Below, in pieces: positions 15,189-23,745 of a DNA stretch of 41,959 nucleotides. The notes under the pieces are model-generated. The model was given only the letters and a program-made list of their open reading frames with translations. It was not told the origin of the DNA and did not search any database. Position 1 is the stretch's first letter; each line of letters opens with the position of its first letter. A program made the position numbers and the translations under genes. Source of the DNA: Eubacteriales bacterium (GTDB lineage Bacteria > Bacillota > Clostridia > Lachnospirales > Lachnospiraceae); contig JAUNAK010000019.1 of the NCBI GenBank assembly GCA_030527665.1, positions 1 to 41,959 on the forward strand, in the 5' to 3' direction.

Positions 15189-17108
15189 TTACAGCTTCTT
15201 ACGTATCTCTGTACTGCTGATTCCCTGTGTATAGGAAAAGAATTCCATATTGGAACCTCTTTTTTTCAGTTCCTCCCATACATCATTCCAGTGGTTGATA
15301 TGATCATCCCCCGAAAAATGACAGTCATAGTGCAGCCGTTCCCATGCATCCAGCTTATCGGTATTGGAGAAATCCACCGGAATCACTTCATCTACGACCT
15401 TCAGCCCTTCGATCACCCGGGCCCGATCCGCATAGCTGATAACCGTTCCGTGTCCTTTATAATACTCCACCAGCTCATCAGTCAGCACTCCGACGATCAG
15501 ATAGTCACAGCGTTCCTTGCAGCGCTCCAGCAGCCGCAGATGCCCGGAATGGAACAGATCGAATACGCCGGGGACATAACCGATGCGATAAGGTTTTTTC
15601 TTTTCTTCCTGCATGCCTGCGATCCTTCTGCACCGATCCCTCATCTGCTCTCTGTCAGGAGTCCCCCAGACATACATCTGCCGGAAACGATCGGTATTGC
15701 GAATTCCCTGGATGAATGCCTTCTCTTTCTTTTCAAGTTCTTCGAAATCACTGATTCCGTATCTTGCATACATCTTTTCCAACGGAACATACTTCTGCAT
15801 CACAGGTGCCGCCTGCCAGCAGTATTTCAGCGTGCGGTACATAGCAAACCCGGAATCAGCCTCCTCTGCCGCAAATTCCTGGTCATAGAACAGCAGGCTT
15901 CCGGTATCCTCCAGATAAAAACAGTTGCAGGGCGCAAGATCCAGAAAGGTCCTTCCAGCATCGGAGGTTCTCCGGATATATTCCCAGATCTCATCAAAAA
16001 CAGAAAGGAATCGTTCCGTATCCTCTCTTACAAGCCGCTTCAGCACATCGTTCAATCCCTCTGCACGGATAAAAGGCATCTGCAGAAAGAGGCCGTTTTC
16101 ATCCTCTCCCAGCTCCGTTTCCACGATCGGAACACCGGATAACTCCAGCTCTTTTGTGTATCTGTGCAGTGTGCGAAGATTTTCCTCTCCTGCTTTTCGA
16201 AGCGGACGCTTAACTACTGCTTTATACACGTCAGGATTCTTATCTGCTGCGGGAACAGCCTCAGCCTCTGCCGTTCCCCGCTCCAAACTGCCTTGGGACA
16301 GATCCGAATCTGCCGGATCCGCAGCAGCTGCCCGGATCGTCGTTGCCGTTCCGTAGTATTCGCCCCGATCGGTGGTCGGAACCGCATATACAATATCCGA
16401 CAGTTTTCCGTCTTTCGTGATCTCCATCAGATAGGTATTTGCCATAAACGGAAGCGCACCGCTGCTGATCATATCCGCAAACACCCGATGCTCCTGTGCA
16501 AGCAGATCACCGGAAACATAATCATAATCGATCAGTCGTTCCGCAGCATTCAGTCCATTGCTGTAGGCATCGGTGAATATCATCTGAGGCATCCGTCCAT
16601 CCGGCACCGGATAATAGAACTTATGCGCCTCTGCTCCCGCGTTTTGCAGTATCTGCAGAAGCTCCTGGCGTGTAAAAAAACGCTTCGCCGTCTCTTCGGA
16701 CAGCTCGTTGCTGATTCCGCTGAATGGAAGCGAATCCTCTGACGGCCGATCTCCCAGAAAGTACTTCAGTCCGTATCGGTTCTCTGCCGTAAGAAGCAGT
16801 ATTCCGCCCTTTTTCAGACTGCCGATCCACTTACGAATGGCAGCCACGGGATCAGCTTCCTTTTCCAAAGCTCCGACAGCTATGATGTAATCATAGGTTC
16901 TCGAAAATGCCTCCGGCTCATTGCCCGCTGCCACTTCCCGTACACGTTCCCGGAACAGTTCCGTCAGTATGCCGCTTTCCGGCTCCAGCTCCAAAAGGGA
17001 AGCATCCTTCCGAAATTCATACCAGTTGAACAAAGACCGGCGCAGCGGACTGTACTGCATATGTACCTTCCAGTCCGAAGAACCGGAAATACGATCTTCT
17101 CTTTGCAT
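15189..17108 (-). CDS. Methyltransferase-kinase-cytidylyltransferase fusion
   Basis: 639 residues. I placed the start at 17108, just after the upstream stop; the longer frame to 17219 runs far into the neighbouring gene and is not family-like. Residues about 15-230 look like a class-I SAM methyltransferase ('YDYIIAVGAL', 'LKKGGILLLTAENRYGL') with a poor glycine motif. Residues about 300-470 resemble an aminoglycoside/choline-kinase fold, with 'LDLAPCNCF' as the catalytic D-x4-N and 'LLFYDQEF' as the metal Asp. Residues about 505-639 are a TagD-like cytidylyltransferase: 'GVFDLFHSGH' (HxGH) and C-terminal 'ISSTEIR'. It probably makes a CDP-alcohol from a small polyol or amino alcohol for the LicD transferase in the operon. 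It is the last gene of the operon. Confidence 0.83.
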   Translation of the reverse strand: MQREDRISGSSDWKVHMQYSPLRRSLFNWYEFRKDASLLELEPESGILTELFRERVREVAAGNEPEAFSRTYDYIIAVGALEKEADPVAAIRKWIGSLKKGGILLLTAENRYGLKYFLGDRPSEDSLPFSGISNELSEETAKRFFTRQELLQILQNAGAEAHKFYYPVPDGRMPQMIFTDAYSNGLNAAERLIDYDYVSGDLLAQEHRVFADMISSGALPFMANTYLMEITKDGKLSDIVYAVPTTDRGEYYGTATTIRAAAADPADSDLSQGSLERGTAEAEAVPAADKNPDVYKAVVKRPLRKAGEENLRTLHRYTKELELSGVPIVETELGEDENGLFLQMPFIRAEGLNDVLKRLVREDTERFLSVFDEIWEYIRRTSDAGRTFLDLAPCNCFYLEDTGSLLFYDQEFAAEEADSGFAMYRTLKYCWQAAPVMQKYVPLEKMYARYGISDFEELEKKEKAFIQGIRNTDRFRQMYVWGTPDREQMRDRCRRIAGMQEEKKKPYRIGYVPGVFDLFHSGHLRLLERCKERCDYLIVGVLTDELVEYYKGHGTVISYADRARVIEGLKVVDEVIPVDFSNTDKLDAWERLHYDCHFSGDDHINHWNDVWEELKKRGSNMEFFSYTQGISSTEIRKKL

Positions 17109-17116
17109 ATTTCTAC

Positions 17117-19069
17117 CTACCCTTCCGCTGTCTGCTCCGCTTTTCTGGCATATGCGGGCATCTTCCGCAGACGTGTTTCGATCAGATATCGAAGCTCGAT
17201 ATCCCGTCGGCCGCCCCATAATTCATCATCGATCAAAACCCGCTCGTAGATCTCCCGGTCATCCGGACGGCAGTATCGGATAAATGCCTCAAACGGCATG
17301 GCCGCATCGTGATACCGGAATGCGGCTTCCCTTTCATAATCCGAAAAATATTTGAGGAAATCATCGATATAATCCAGTGCCCCCGCCTGCATGGCAAGTG
17401 CACCGTCTTTGTATCCTTCTGCCGGTCCGATATCATAGACCGGCCGGCGGTCTTCCGTATATCCGATACAGGACGCTGCCGGTTCCAGATAGGAATACTC
17501 CCGCAGCGAGGATTCCATATACGGATTAAAGTCAAAAAAGCTGCGGATCCGGATCCCGTTCCTCTTCTCGTAACGAAAATGTTCCCTGGCATCGGAATGA
17601 AAATAATAGAAGGTCGGTTTTAAACCGCTGGCCGTAGCTATGGCAGCCGGAATTCTTCCGCTGTATCCCATGTCAAACAGAACAGCACTTTCCGTTAACG
17701 GTGCATAGGTGTTATGCAGAAGAAAGTCACCGATTCGTTCCACGGCTTCCCTATGCTTCTGTGCATCATACCTTTCCCGGATAAACGCAGAAATAAAAGA
17801 CTGAAAGGCTCCGGATGAAAGCTTCTCATCGATGGCAAATCCAAGAATGTACTCTTCTTCTGTACGTATGGCTTTGCCGGCATATCTGTCACAAAACTCC
17901 AGCAGCTTCAGCAGCTTTCGCGGTGTCTGATACTGCAGATCTACCGGAAGGCCGTAGAGATCCACCGGAGCCGTGAACATTGCAGGAAGAACCGCCCTTC
18001 TGGATACCGGAAGATATTCTGCTTTGGGCAGCTCCGGCCGGAAGGTACGGATCCGGTTATATGCTTTCATAGGAAGATAACCGTCCCTCGCCATGAAGAT
18101 CACCTTATCGGCCCGATCACGTTCTGCCTGTTCGCCGATCCAGCGAACCAGTGCAAGCACCTCCATTCCAAGTGCTCCGTATCCAACCAGATACGGACTG
18201 CGGTTGTAATCGCTTTCCGGATCAAATGCACGGAAGGGATTATCAAAATACCTGTTGGCAGTCAGCTGACGCATGATTCCGATTCCCACCGATCCTCCGG
18301 CAGCCTCCCAGTTTGTCAGATCTCCGCAGATCTTCTCAACCTGATGGGCACAGCCATGGGCGTTATAGGCATCGATGGTCTTCGGCAGAAGTGCTGCATG
18401 CAGGCCGGCCCTGACCGCTGCTCTGCAGTCTCCCTCCGGACTGTCCCCGATATGAAAGATCGTTTCCGGAGAAAGCTGCAGCTCCTCTGCCGCATAGCGG
18501 AACAGACTGCCGGTGATCTTTCTGCGTTTCCTGTCCGCAGAGGAATAGACCGCATCGATGCTTTCCGTCGGATAGCCGGCCGTTGCAAGCAGCTCCTTCA
18601 GATCCTTTTCTGTCAGATACATATCGGAAATGACGATAACCTTTTTTCCGCCCTTGACTGCCGCATCCATCAATGCCATTCCGGATCGACGTGGAATACA
18701 GAGTGCCTTTTCCAGTTCCCGTTCTTTCTGTATCATATCCGCCGCAGCCTCCCTGCCAAGCCCGAATTCCTGCTGCAGCACTTCTCCGATCTCATCCAGT
18801 GTAATATCTTCCGCCGGAAGTTCACCGTTGATGATCCGCCGCCGAAGAACAGCCTCCGCCTCCGTCCGGATCCTTCGATATGACAGCTGTGCCGGGGACC
18901 ACTTTTCAAAATCACGATCCAGCAGTTCATACACATCCGTACTTCGCTCGACCGGACGCAGCACCAGCGTATCGAACATATCAAAGCTGACTGCCCGGAT
19001 CGACGGATCCAGAAATGCTTCGATCATCTCCTCTATACTGCTGTACTCCCATTCTTCTCTGCTGTGCAT
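17117..19069 (-). CDS. HAD-superfamily protein of COG5610 type
   Basis: 650 residues. The N-terminal 260 residues are a HAD hydrolase: motif I SFDMFDTLV (Asp30/Asp33), motif II VISDMY, motif III Lys in 'RKRRKITGSLF', motif IV 'IGDSPEGD'. The remaining about 390 residues are a conserved extension seen in proteins of polysaccharide clusters, with 'VIFMARDGYLPMKAYNRI' and 'VLFDMGYSGRIP', themselves HAD- or phosphoryl-transferase-like. The family's exact reaction is unestablished as far as I know. Its stop is 8 nt before the fusion protein's start, so the pair is probably translated together. A phosphatase or phosphotransfer role in glycan decoration is an inference. Confidence 0.82.
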   Translation of the reverse strand: MHSREEWEYSSIEEMIEAFLDPSIRAVSFDMFDTLVLRPVERSTDVYELLDRDFEKWSPAQLSYRRIRTEAEAVLRRRIINGELPAEDITLDEIGEVLQQEFGLGREAAADMIQKERELEKALCIPRRSGMALMDAAVKGGKKVIVISDMYLTEKDLKELLATAGYPTESIDAVYSSADRKRRKITGSLFRYAAEELQLSPETIFHIGDSPEGDCRAAVRAGLHAALLPKTIDAYNAHGCAHQVEKICGDLTNWEAAGGSVGIGIMRQLTANRYFDNPFRAFDPESDYNRSPYLVGYGALGMEVLALVRWIGEQAERDRADKVIFMARDGYLPMKAYNRIRTFRPELPKAEYLPVSRRAVLPAMFTAPVDLYGLPVDLQYQTPRKLLKLLEFCDRYAGKAIRTEEEYILGFAIDEKLSSGAFQSFISAFIRERYDAQKHREAVERIGDFLLHNTYAPLTESAVLFDMGYSGRIPAAIATASGLKPTFYYFHSDAREHFRYEKRNGIRIRSFFDFNPYMESSLREYSYLEPAASCIGYTEDRRPVYDIGPAEGYKDGALAMQAGALDYIDDFLKYFSDYEREAAFRYHDAAMPFEAFIRYCRPDDREIYERVLIDDELWGGRRDIELRYLIETRLRKMPAYARKAEQTAEG

Positions 19070-19089
19070 CCTTTCTGCTCCTTCATCTG

Positions 19090-20355
19090 TTATTTCTTCA
19101 CGATCTGTCCGTTTCCAACGATTCCCGGAAAAAGTTTTTCCAGTTCCGGATGATCCATGACTCTCTGACGAACCGCATATTCCGCCCGCTGCTTCGGTGT
19201 CAGCAGACGGTTTCGAAGAGCGATCACGCCCTTTTCATAGGCTTCCTCCTGGTCTGTAACGATCTCCTCCAGTTTTGCCTCCGGACTGGTTCTTCGCTTC
19301 AGGTTGTACGCGGCCTGCCGGCGGTCCACCTCTTCCGTATGCATCATCGGTGCAATTTCCTCCAGCGCTTTCTGCCCCTTTTCCGTCATGGAAAGAACCA
19401 GTGACAGTCCTTTTCTGTCATTGGAATCCACCGCAAACTGACTGCACCGCCAGAAATCCGCCAGCACGATATCGCTGGCGTGGGCATCCTGGAAACGGCA
19501 GCCGTGGCAGGATAAACGCTGCATGGAGGACCGAAGGAAACAGTAAAAATACGGATCTGCCATAGCGGTTCTGCGGTAGGTCCTGCCGTTTTCAAATCGT
19601 GCAGTCAGACAATACTGTCCCCATCCGTAATGCTTGTCACGGAAGGACAATTCCTTCAATGGTGCATGATGAAGCTTCTCCAGAATACGAAGGTATTTTG
19701 CAAGAACCGGATCTGCAGTTACCGCTCCGCAGGTAAAATCCACAAGCAGCAGATTTTCATACTCTCTGCGAAGCATCGCCTTTAAGCCGGCTGCCTGACA
19801 GGGGGTGCCGCAGAACAGAACGTTCCTTCCTTTATCCAGTTCCAGCTTGACCTGACGAAACCCCCTTCCGATATAGCTTTCCACATATTTGCTGGTCAGC
19901 AGATCATCCAGCTTATAATGGTCGGTATCTGCAAGATGGGCTCTTTTTTTCTGCACATCGTAATGACTGCCGAATACGATACCGCCGTCCCGGATCACCT
20001 GCTCCGCCAATGTGTAAAAGGCTCCTCCGGAGGAAGACTTCTTCACGACAGCTTCGTCCCTGCTGAACATCGCATATGCGTGAAGCGGCAGCTGTCCGGG
20101 CTGTGTCTGTCCGTATTCCCCGATCTCCGCGGAGATCCGCTCCAGATCGGCCTCCCATTGATCCGGTGACAGAATGTGCGATTCCCCCTTTTCGATGGGA
20201 CAGACCTTCTCACAGATCCCGCAGTCGATACAGGCATCCCCGTTTATCTCCGGCATAACAAAGCCAAATGCCCCGCGTATCGGAGTTATGGCTCCTGCCG
20301 GACAGCTGTTCATACAGGCCATGCAGCCGGTACATTCATCCTTGATTCTCAACAT
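19090..20355 (-). CDS. FrhB-like iron-sulfur flavoprotein of a polysaccharide cluster
   Basis: 421 residues. The N-terminus has two 4Fe-4S ferredoxin motifs (Cys8/11/14/18 and Cys42/45/48/52), followed by the coenzyme F420 hydrogenase/dehydrogenase beta-subunit domains (COG1035: 'KKSSSGGAFYTLAEQVIRDGG', 'FCGTPCQAAGLKAML', 'FTCGAV', and a 'CHGCRFQDAHASDIVLADFW' block with further Cys). Homologues recur in exopolysaccharide loci of Clostridia and Bacteroidetes as presumed redox enzymes, with unknown substrates. Here it is a candidate electron source for RfbH, whose normal reductase partner is missing. GAGGGAAAG precedes the ATG. Confidence 0.9.
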   Translation of the reverse strand: MLRIKDECTGCMACMNSCPAGAITPIRGAFGFVMPEINGDACIDCGICEKVCPIEKGESHILSPDQWEADLERISAEIGEYGQTQPGQLPLHAYAMFSRDEAVVKKSSSGGAFYTLAEQVIRDGGIVFGSHYDVQKKRAHLADTDHYKLDDLLTSKYVESYIGRGFRQVKLELDKGRNVLFCGTPCQAAGLKAMLRREYENLLLVDFTCGAVTADPVLAKYLRILEKLHHAPLKELSFRDKHYGWGQYCLTARFENGRTYRRTAMADPYFYCFLRSSMQRLSCHGCRFQDAHASDIVLADFWRCSQFAVDSNDRKGLSLVLSMTEKGQKALEEIAPMMHTEEVDRRQAAYNLKRRTSPEAKLEEIVTDQEEAYEKGVIALRNRLLTPKQRAEYAVRQRVMDHPELEKLFPGIVGNGQIVKK

Positions 20356-20506
20356 ATCGTTCTTTCCCTCATTTATCTCCGTCGGCGCACTTCATTTTCT
20401 GCTGTAAACAAAACATCAGATCCTTCCCGCTTCAAAATCACTCTTAACAGTGAGCAGCGGATCCGCAGCTGAGTTTTTAATTGTAAATCCACTTAATATT
20501 CACCTA

Positions 20507-21751
20507 TTAAAATCTCACAGTAATTACCCTGTTTATCCCGTTTTTTCGCAATGCCTCCCGGTAGTCCCCGGCAGTATAATGCGACACACTGAGTACAACC
20601 GGAATATCGGTATTCGCCGCCTCCTCGATCGTACAGACCGGAAAACCACAAAAAGCCTTCCTGTCTTTCTGCAGTACCAGTATGCCGCGAACGATCGTAT
20701 CCGAACGGCCGGCCAGCTGTATGGCTCTCTCCGTATAGGAGCCGGTCCCGCAAAGCCAGACTTCCTCCGGAAGTTTTGGGCTATCACCCGTAAGCTGCAT
20801 ATTGCCGCCTGCCGCCAGCTTCAGCGTCAAAAAAGCTCTCCGTATCTCTTCATTCACATGTCCGCCTGCCTGCTGATCGATCACCTCTTCGGAAGAACGA
20901 TACAGCTGGTGCAGTCTCCAGTAGATATCCCGCTGCCATTTTTCCACCGCAGCTGCAAACCGGGGATCCTGCTGTACATACAGCTGCAGTTCCTTTTCCA
21001 GTTCAAAGGATCGATAAAAACTCCGAAGATAGCCTTCGATGTTTTTGTCCGTAAATCCCTTCGTCATGGTGGACTGTGCACGGATCCTGCGGATAAAGTA
21101 CACCTTGTGCAGAAAACGGATCCGCTCTGCCCGGCAGATCAGTTCATATATATAACCGACATCCTCATGCAGGATTCCCTCCTGAAACCGGATACCATTC
21201 GTGTTCAGATACTCCCGGCGCATCATAAAGGTAGGTGTACTGAGGGAAAACACCTCGTTTTCCATACAGTAGCAAAGTGCCTCCCGACCGGTCATCACTT
21301 CCGTATCCCTGTAGATGATCGTTCGGACAGCTGCAGCATTCGCAAATCTCGGGTCTTCCGCAAACTGGCGTGTTTCAAACCCGACTACATCCAGATTCTG
21401 CTTCCGACAGATCCCGGTCAGTTCCTCCAGTGCACAGGGTTCGATCATGTCATCTGCATCCAGCATATAGACATAGGTTCCCTTCGCCATGGACAATGCC
21501 AGATTCCGACCGGCAGACTGTCCTTTGTTTACCTCATGGCGGCAGACACGGATCCGCGGATCCCTTTCCGCATATTCATACAAAATATCCCCGGTAGTAT
21601 CCGTTGAACAGTCGTCCACACAGACGATCTCAAAGTCCTGCATAGTCTGCCGGAGCACACTGTCCAGGCATTCCCGGATATAGGGTGCAACATTATATGC
21701 CGGTATCAGTACCGAAACCAGACAGTTTTTCTCCTGTTTCTGCTGTTCCAT
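20507..21751 (-). CDS. Family 2 glycosyltransferase with C-terminal nucleotide-binding-like domain
   Basis: 414 residues, cytoplasmic. The GT-A fold opens with 'VSVLIPAYNVAPYIRECLDSVL'; the acidic 'VDDCSTD' and 'YMLDADDMI' (DxD) bind the nucleotide sugar and metal. After the catalytic part (about 10-240) and a helical stretch, residues about 330-414 ('EVWLCGTGSYTERAIQLAG', 'IPVVLSVSHYTAGDYREAL') resemble the Rossmann-like PglD N-domain or sugar-epimerase module found on some capsule enzymes. It starts 10 nt after the kdsB-like gene. Donor and acceptor are unknown. Confidence 0.92.
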   Translation of the reverse strand: MEQQKQEKNCLVSVLIPAYNVAPYIRECLDSVLRQTMQDFEIVCVDDCSTDTTGDILYEYAERDPRIRVCRHEVNKGQSAGRNLALSMAKGTYVYMLDADDMIEPCALEELTGICRKQNLDVVGFETRQFAEDPRFANAAAVRTIIYRDTEVMTGREALCYCMENEVFSLSTPTFMMRREYLNTNGIRFQEGILHEDVGYIYELICRAERIRFLHKVYFIRRIRAQSTMTKGFTDKNIEGYLRSFYRSFELEKELQLYVQQDPRFAAAVEKWQRDIYWRLHQLYRSSEEVIDQQAGGHVNEEIRRAFLTLKLAAGGNMQLTGDSPKLPEEVWLCGTGSYTERAIQLAGRSDTIVRGILVLQKDRKAFCGFPVCTIEEAANTDIPVVLSVSHYTAGDYREALRKNGINRVITVRF

Positions 21752-21761
21752 GTTATTTCTC

Positions 21762-22511
21762 TCACATTCTCCAGCGGCCTTCTGCTTCCAGCTTCCGCAT
21801 GGCGTCTTCTACCTTTTCAATATCCTCCGGATTATCCACTCCCAGACTGTCGGATTCCATCTCCAGGATCTTGATCCGGTAACCGTTTTCCATAAAACGC
21901 AGCATTTCCACATCTTCGATCTGCTCCAGATATCCGCGTTCCGTCCGGGAGTAAAAGAGCAATGCCTCCCTTGATAAACCGTACAGCCCCAGATGCCGTT
22001 TGTAGGCAACCGGCAGTCCCCGTTTGGATCGGGGAATCGGTGAACGTGACAGATACAGCAGGTCCCCGTTTTCGGCCGCAGCCGCTTTGACGATGGAGAC
22101 CTCCTCCACATTCTGGTCCGCTTTCAATGCCGTCATGGTATTGATCACCTCTGTCTCTGGATTTGCCAGTTTATAATCCACGATCCGCTGAATGACCGAA
22201 GGCTCGATCATCGGCTCATCTCCCTGGATATTAACGAAAAAATCGGCATCGGATCCGGCAGCGATCTCTCCCAGACGATCGGTACCTGTCGGATGAGCGT
22301 CCGAGGTCATACGAACCGGAATCCCGTATTCTTCACATGCCTTTCGAATCTCTTCACTGTCGGTCGCCGCCAGAACTTCATCAAATGCCTTCACCTGCGA
22401 AGCCTGTCTGTATACCCACCAGATCATCGGCTTGCCGCAGATCAATGCCAGCGGCTTTCCCGGAAAACGGGAACTCTGATATCGTGCCGGAATTACACCA
22501 ACGATTTTCAT
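21762..22511 (-). CDS. KdsB-like CMP-sugar synthetase (3-deoxy-ulosonate cytidylyltransferase)
   Basis: 249 residues, the usual KdsB length (about 250). It shows 'VIPARYQSSRFPGKPLALI' (CTP-binding), 'AATDSEEI', 'VNIQGDEPMI' (metal Asp) and 'YKRHLGLYGLSREAL', all standard in CMP-Kdo synthetases. The enzyme links CMP to the anomeric carbon of a 3-deoxy-2-ulosonic acid. Kdo synthesis belongs to Gram-negative LPS and some capsules, and no kdsA, kdsC or kdsD is here, so the acid may be another one or be made elsewhere. The GT52-like gene just upstream is a fitting transferase. AAAAGGAGAG precedes the ATG. Confidence 0.9.
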   Translation of the reverse strand: MKIVGVIPARYQSSRFPGKPLALICGKPMIWWVYRQASQVKAFDEVLAATDSEEIRKACEEYGIPVRMTSDAHPTGTDRLGEIAAGSDADFFVNIQGDEPMIEPSVIQRIVDYKLANPETEVINTMTALKADQNVEEVSIVKAAAAENGDLLYLSRSPIPRSKRGLPVAYKRHLGLYGLSREALLFYSRTERGYLEQIEDVEMLRFMENGYRIKILEMESDSLGVDNPEDIEKVEDAMRKLEAEGRWRM

Positions 22512-22565
22512 ATATGCTCTCCTTTTTCTTATACACGCAGCTTCCTGCTGTCTGTCTTCTGCCGA

Positions 22566-22613
22566 TTATCTTAGTCGAGAAGACTCCCACTTCTACAAGT
22601 GGTGAATAATTAC
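22566..22613 (-). repeat. Dispersed palindromic element, copy A
   Basis: Lies between the GT52-like stop and the kdsB-like start. It contains the perfect hairpin CCACTT-CTAC-AAGTGG (22587-22602). About 40 of 47 positions match copy B when reverse-complemented. Its orientation is opposite to copies B and C. Confidence 0.75.
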
Positions 22614-22617
22614 TGTT

Positions 22618-23742
22618 TTACTCGTTTTTCACATATTTTCTCCAGAAGTCTGCTCCAAGGGCGATCTTCTCCTCCGCTCCGGCAATATTCTGAATAGCCG
22701 TGGAAGTAACGGTGACTGCCCTGGAAAACCGGAAATCCGGATCAAAATTCAGAATTTCGGTCGGAACATCCTTATGCAGGATAACAGCTCCGGGGAAATA
22801 GTGGGAATAGTTTACAATATCCCGGGGATGCGGTTTGATAAACACCCGGTGATCGCCGGCTGTCTGCTCCAGAATATCCCGATACATCCGAACCTGTGCC
22901 TCCTCATCCGGCAGTCGTCCGGTAATGGCAAACGGCTCCGTAAGAAGCAGCACCGGAAGTTTCTCCTCCCCTGCAGCACCTTCTGTCTCTCCGGATCGTA
23001 TATCCCTCTGTTCGCCGTTCTGCAGACTGCCTCCCGCATTCTCCCCCTTCTCGTACAGAGAATGGTGTTTCCAATCCACATCCGGCATAAAGACCCGAAA
23101 CAGCCGCTGCTTCTGTTCTTCGGTCAGCTTTGCTTCGATCTCTGCCCGGGGTACTTCCACTACCTTGTATGTGGGAATCTCCAGGTCTTCTTTACAGTTT
23201 ACTTCGATCTCCGTGCAATAAGGCGAATACCCGAACGGAATCACACCCAGGCGCAGATTTTTCTTTCGTTTAAAAACACGCCGGTCTGCAGAAAAAATAT
23301 AGCTGTAGTTCGGTCGATTATTTTTGATATGCTGGTAGGAATTCAGACTGTCCTCCAGCAGTCGGTAATCGATTCCGCGGATATTCAGATAAGTTCCGAT
23401 ATATCCCAGATCCCAGTAGATATTTCTCTCTTTATAAGCCCCTGCATCAAAATTCGGCCCAAGTGTCTTATGGATATGCCGCACCACAGCCGAACGCTGC
23501 CGAGGCCAGAAGGATGCTTCTCTCTGCAGATAGGGATCTACGGAAAGGCTGTTCGGCAGGAAATAGACCCTGTCCACTTCCGGAATATTCTCGGTGATCG
23601 TCTTCATAAGTGTCCAGCCGTTCGGGACTCCATGTTCTTCCAGTACCAGATCTACGATCTCATCCTGTGTCATTGCCTTCATCAGCGAGAGCATTACCTG
23701 ATAGACCGACGAACAGGCATATAACGTTTTCTTTATATACAT
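22618..23742 (-). CDS. GT52/sialyltransferase-like glycosyltransferase
   Basis: 374 residues. The N-terminal 'LYACSSVYQVMLSLMKAM' matches the start of GT52 lipooligosaccharide sialyltransferases ('YVCxTPYQ' type). 'VFIKPHPRD' contains the His-Pro motif and 'VTVTSTAIQN' the Ser/Thr motif shared by bacterial (poly)sialyltransferases, which use CMP sugars. A hydrophilic Gly/Glu-rich insert at about 226-261 is not expected from the family. The adjacent kdsB-like gene would supply a CMP-activated acid. The gene starts 3 nt after the upstream GT2 stop. Family placement is probable, the exact donor unknown. Confidence 0.78.
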   Translation of the reverse strand: MYIKKTLYACSSVYQVMLSLMKAMTQDEIVDLVLEEHGVPNGWTLMKTITENIPEVDRVYFLPNSLSVDPYLQREASFWPRQRSAVVRHIHKTLGPNFDAGAYKERNIYWDLGYIGTYLNIRGIDYRLLEDSLNSYQHIKNNRPNYSYIFSADRRVFKRKKNLRLGVIPFGYSPYCTEIEVNCKEDLEIPTYKVVEVPRAEIEAKLTEEQKQRLFRVFMPDVDWKHHSLYEKGENAGGSLQNGEQRDIRSGETEGAAGEEKLPVLLLTEPFAITGRLPDEEAQVRMYRDILEQTAGDHRVFIKPHPRDIVNYSHYFPGAVILHKDVPTEILNFDPDFRFSRAVTVTSTAIQNIAGAEEKIALGADFWRKYVKNE

Positions 23743-23745
23743 ATC

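Noticed and set aside
20440-20480. GCGGATCCGC palindrome between the GT2 and FrhB-like genes as an operon terminator
   Set aside because: No T-run follows on the minus strand, the genes are same-strand, and the downstream gene has no evident promoter.
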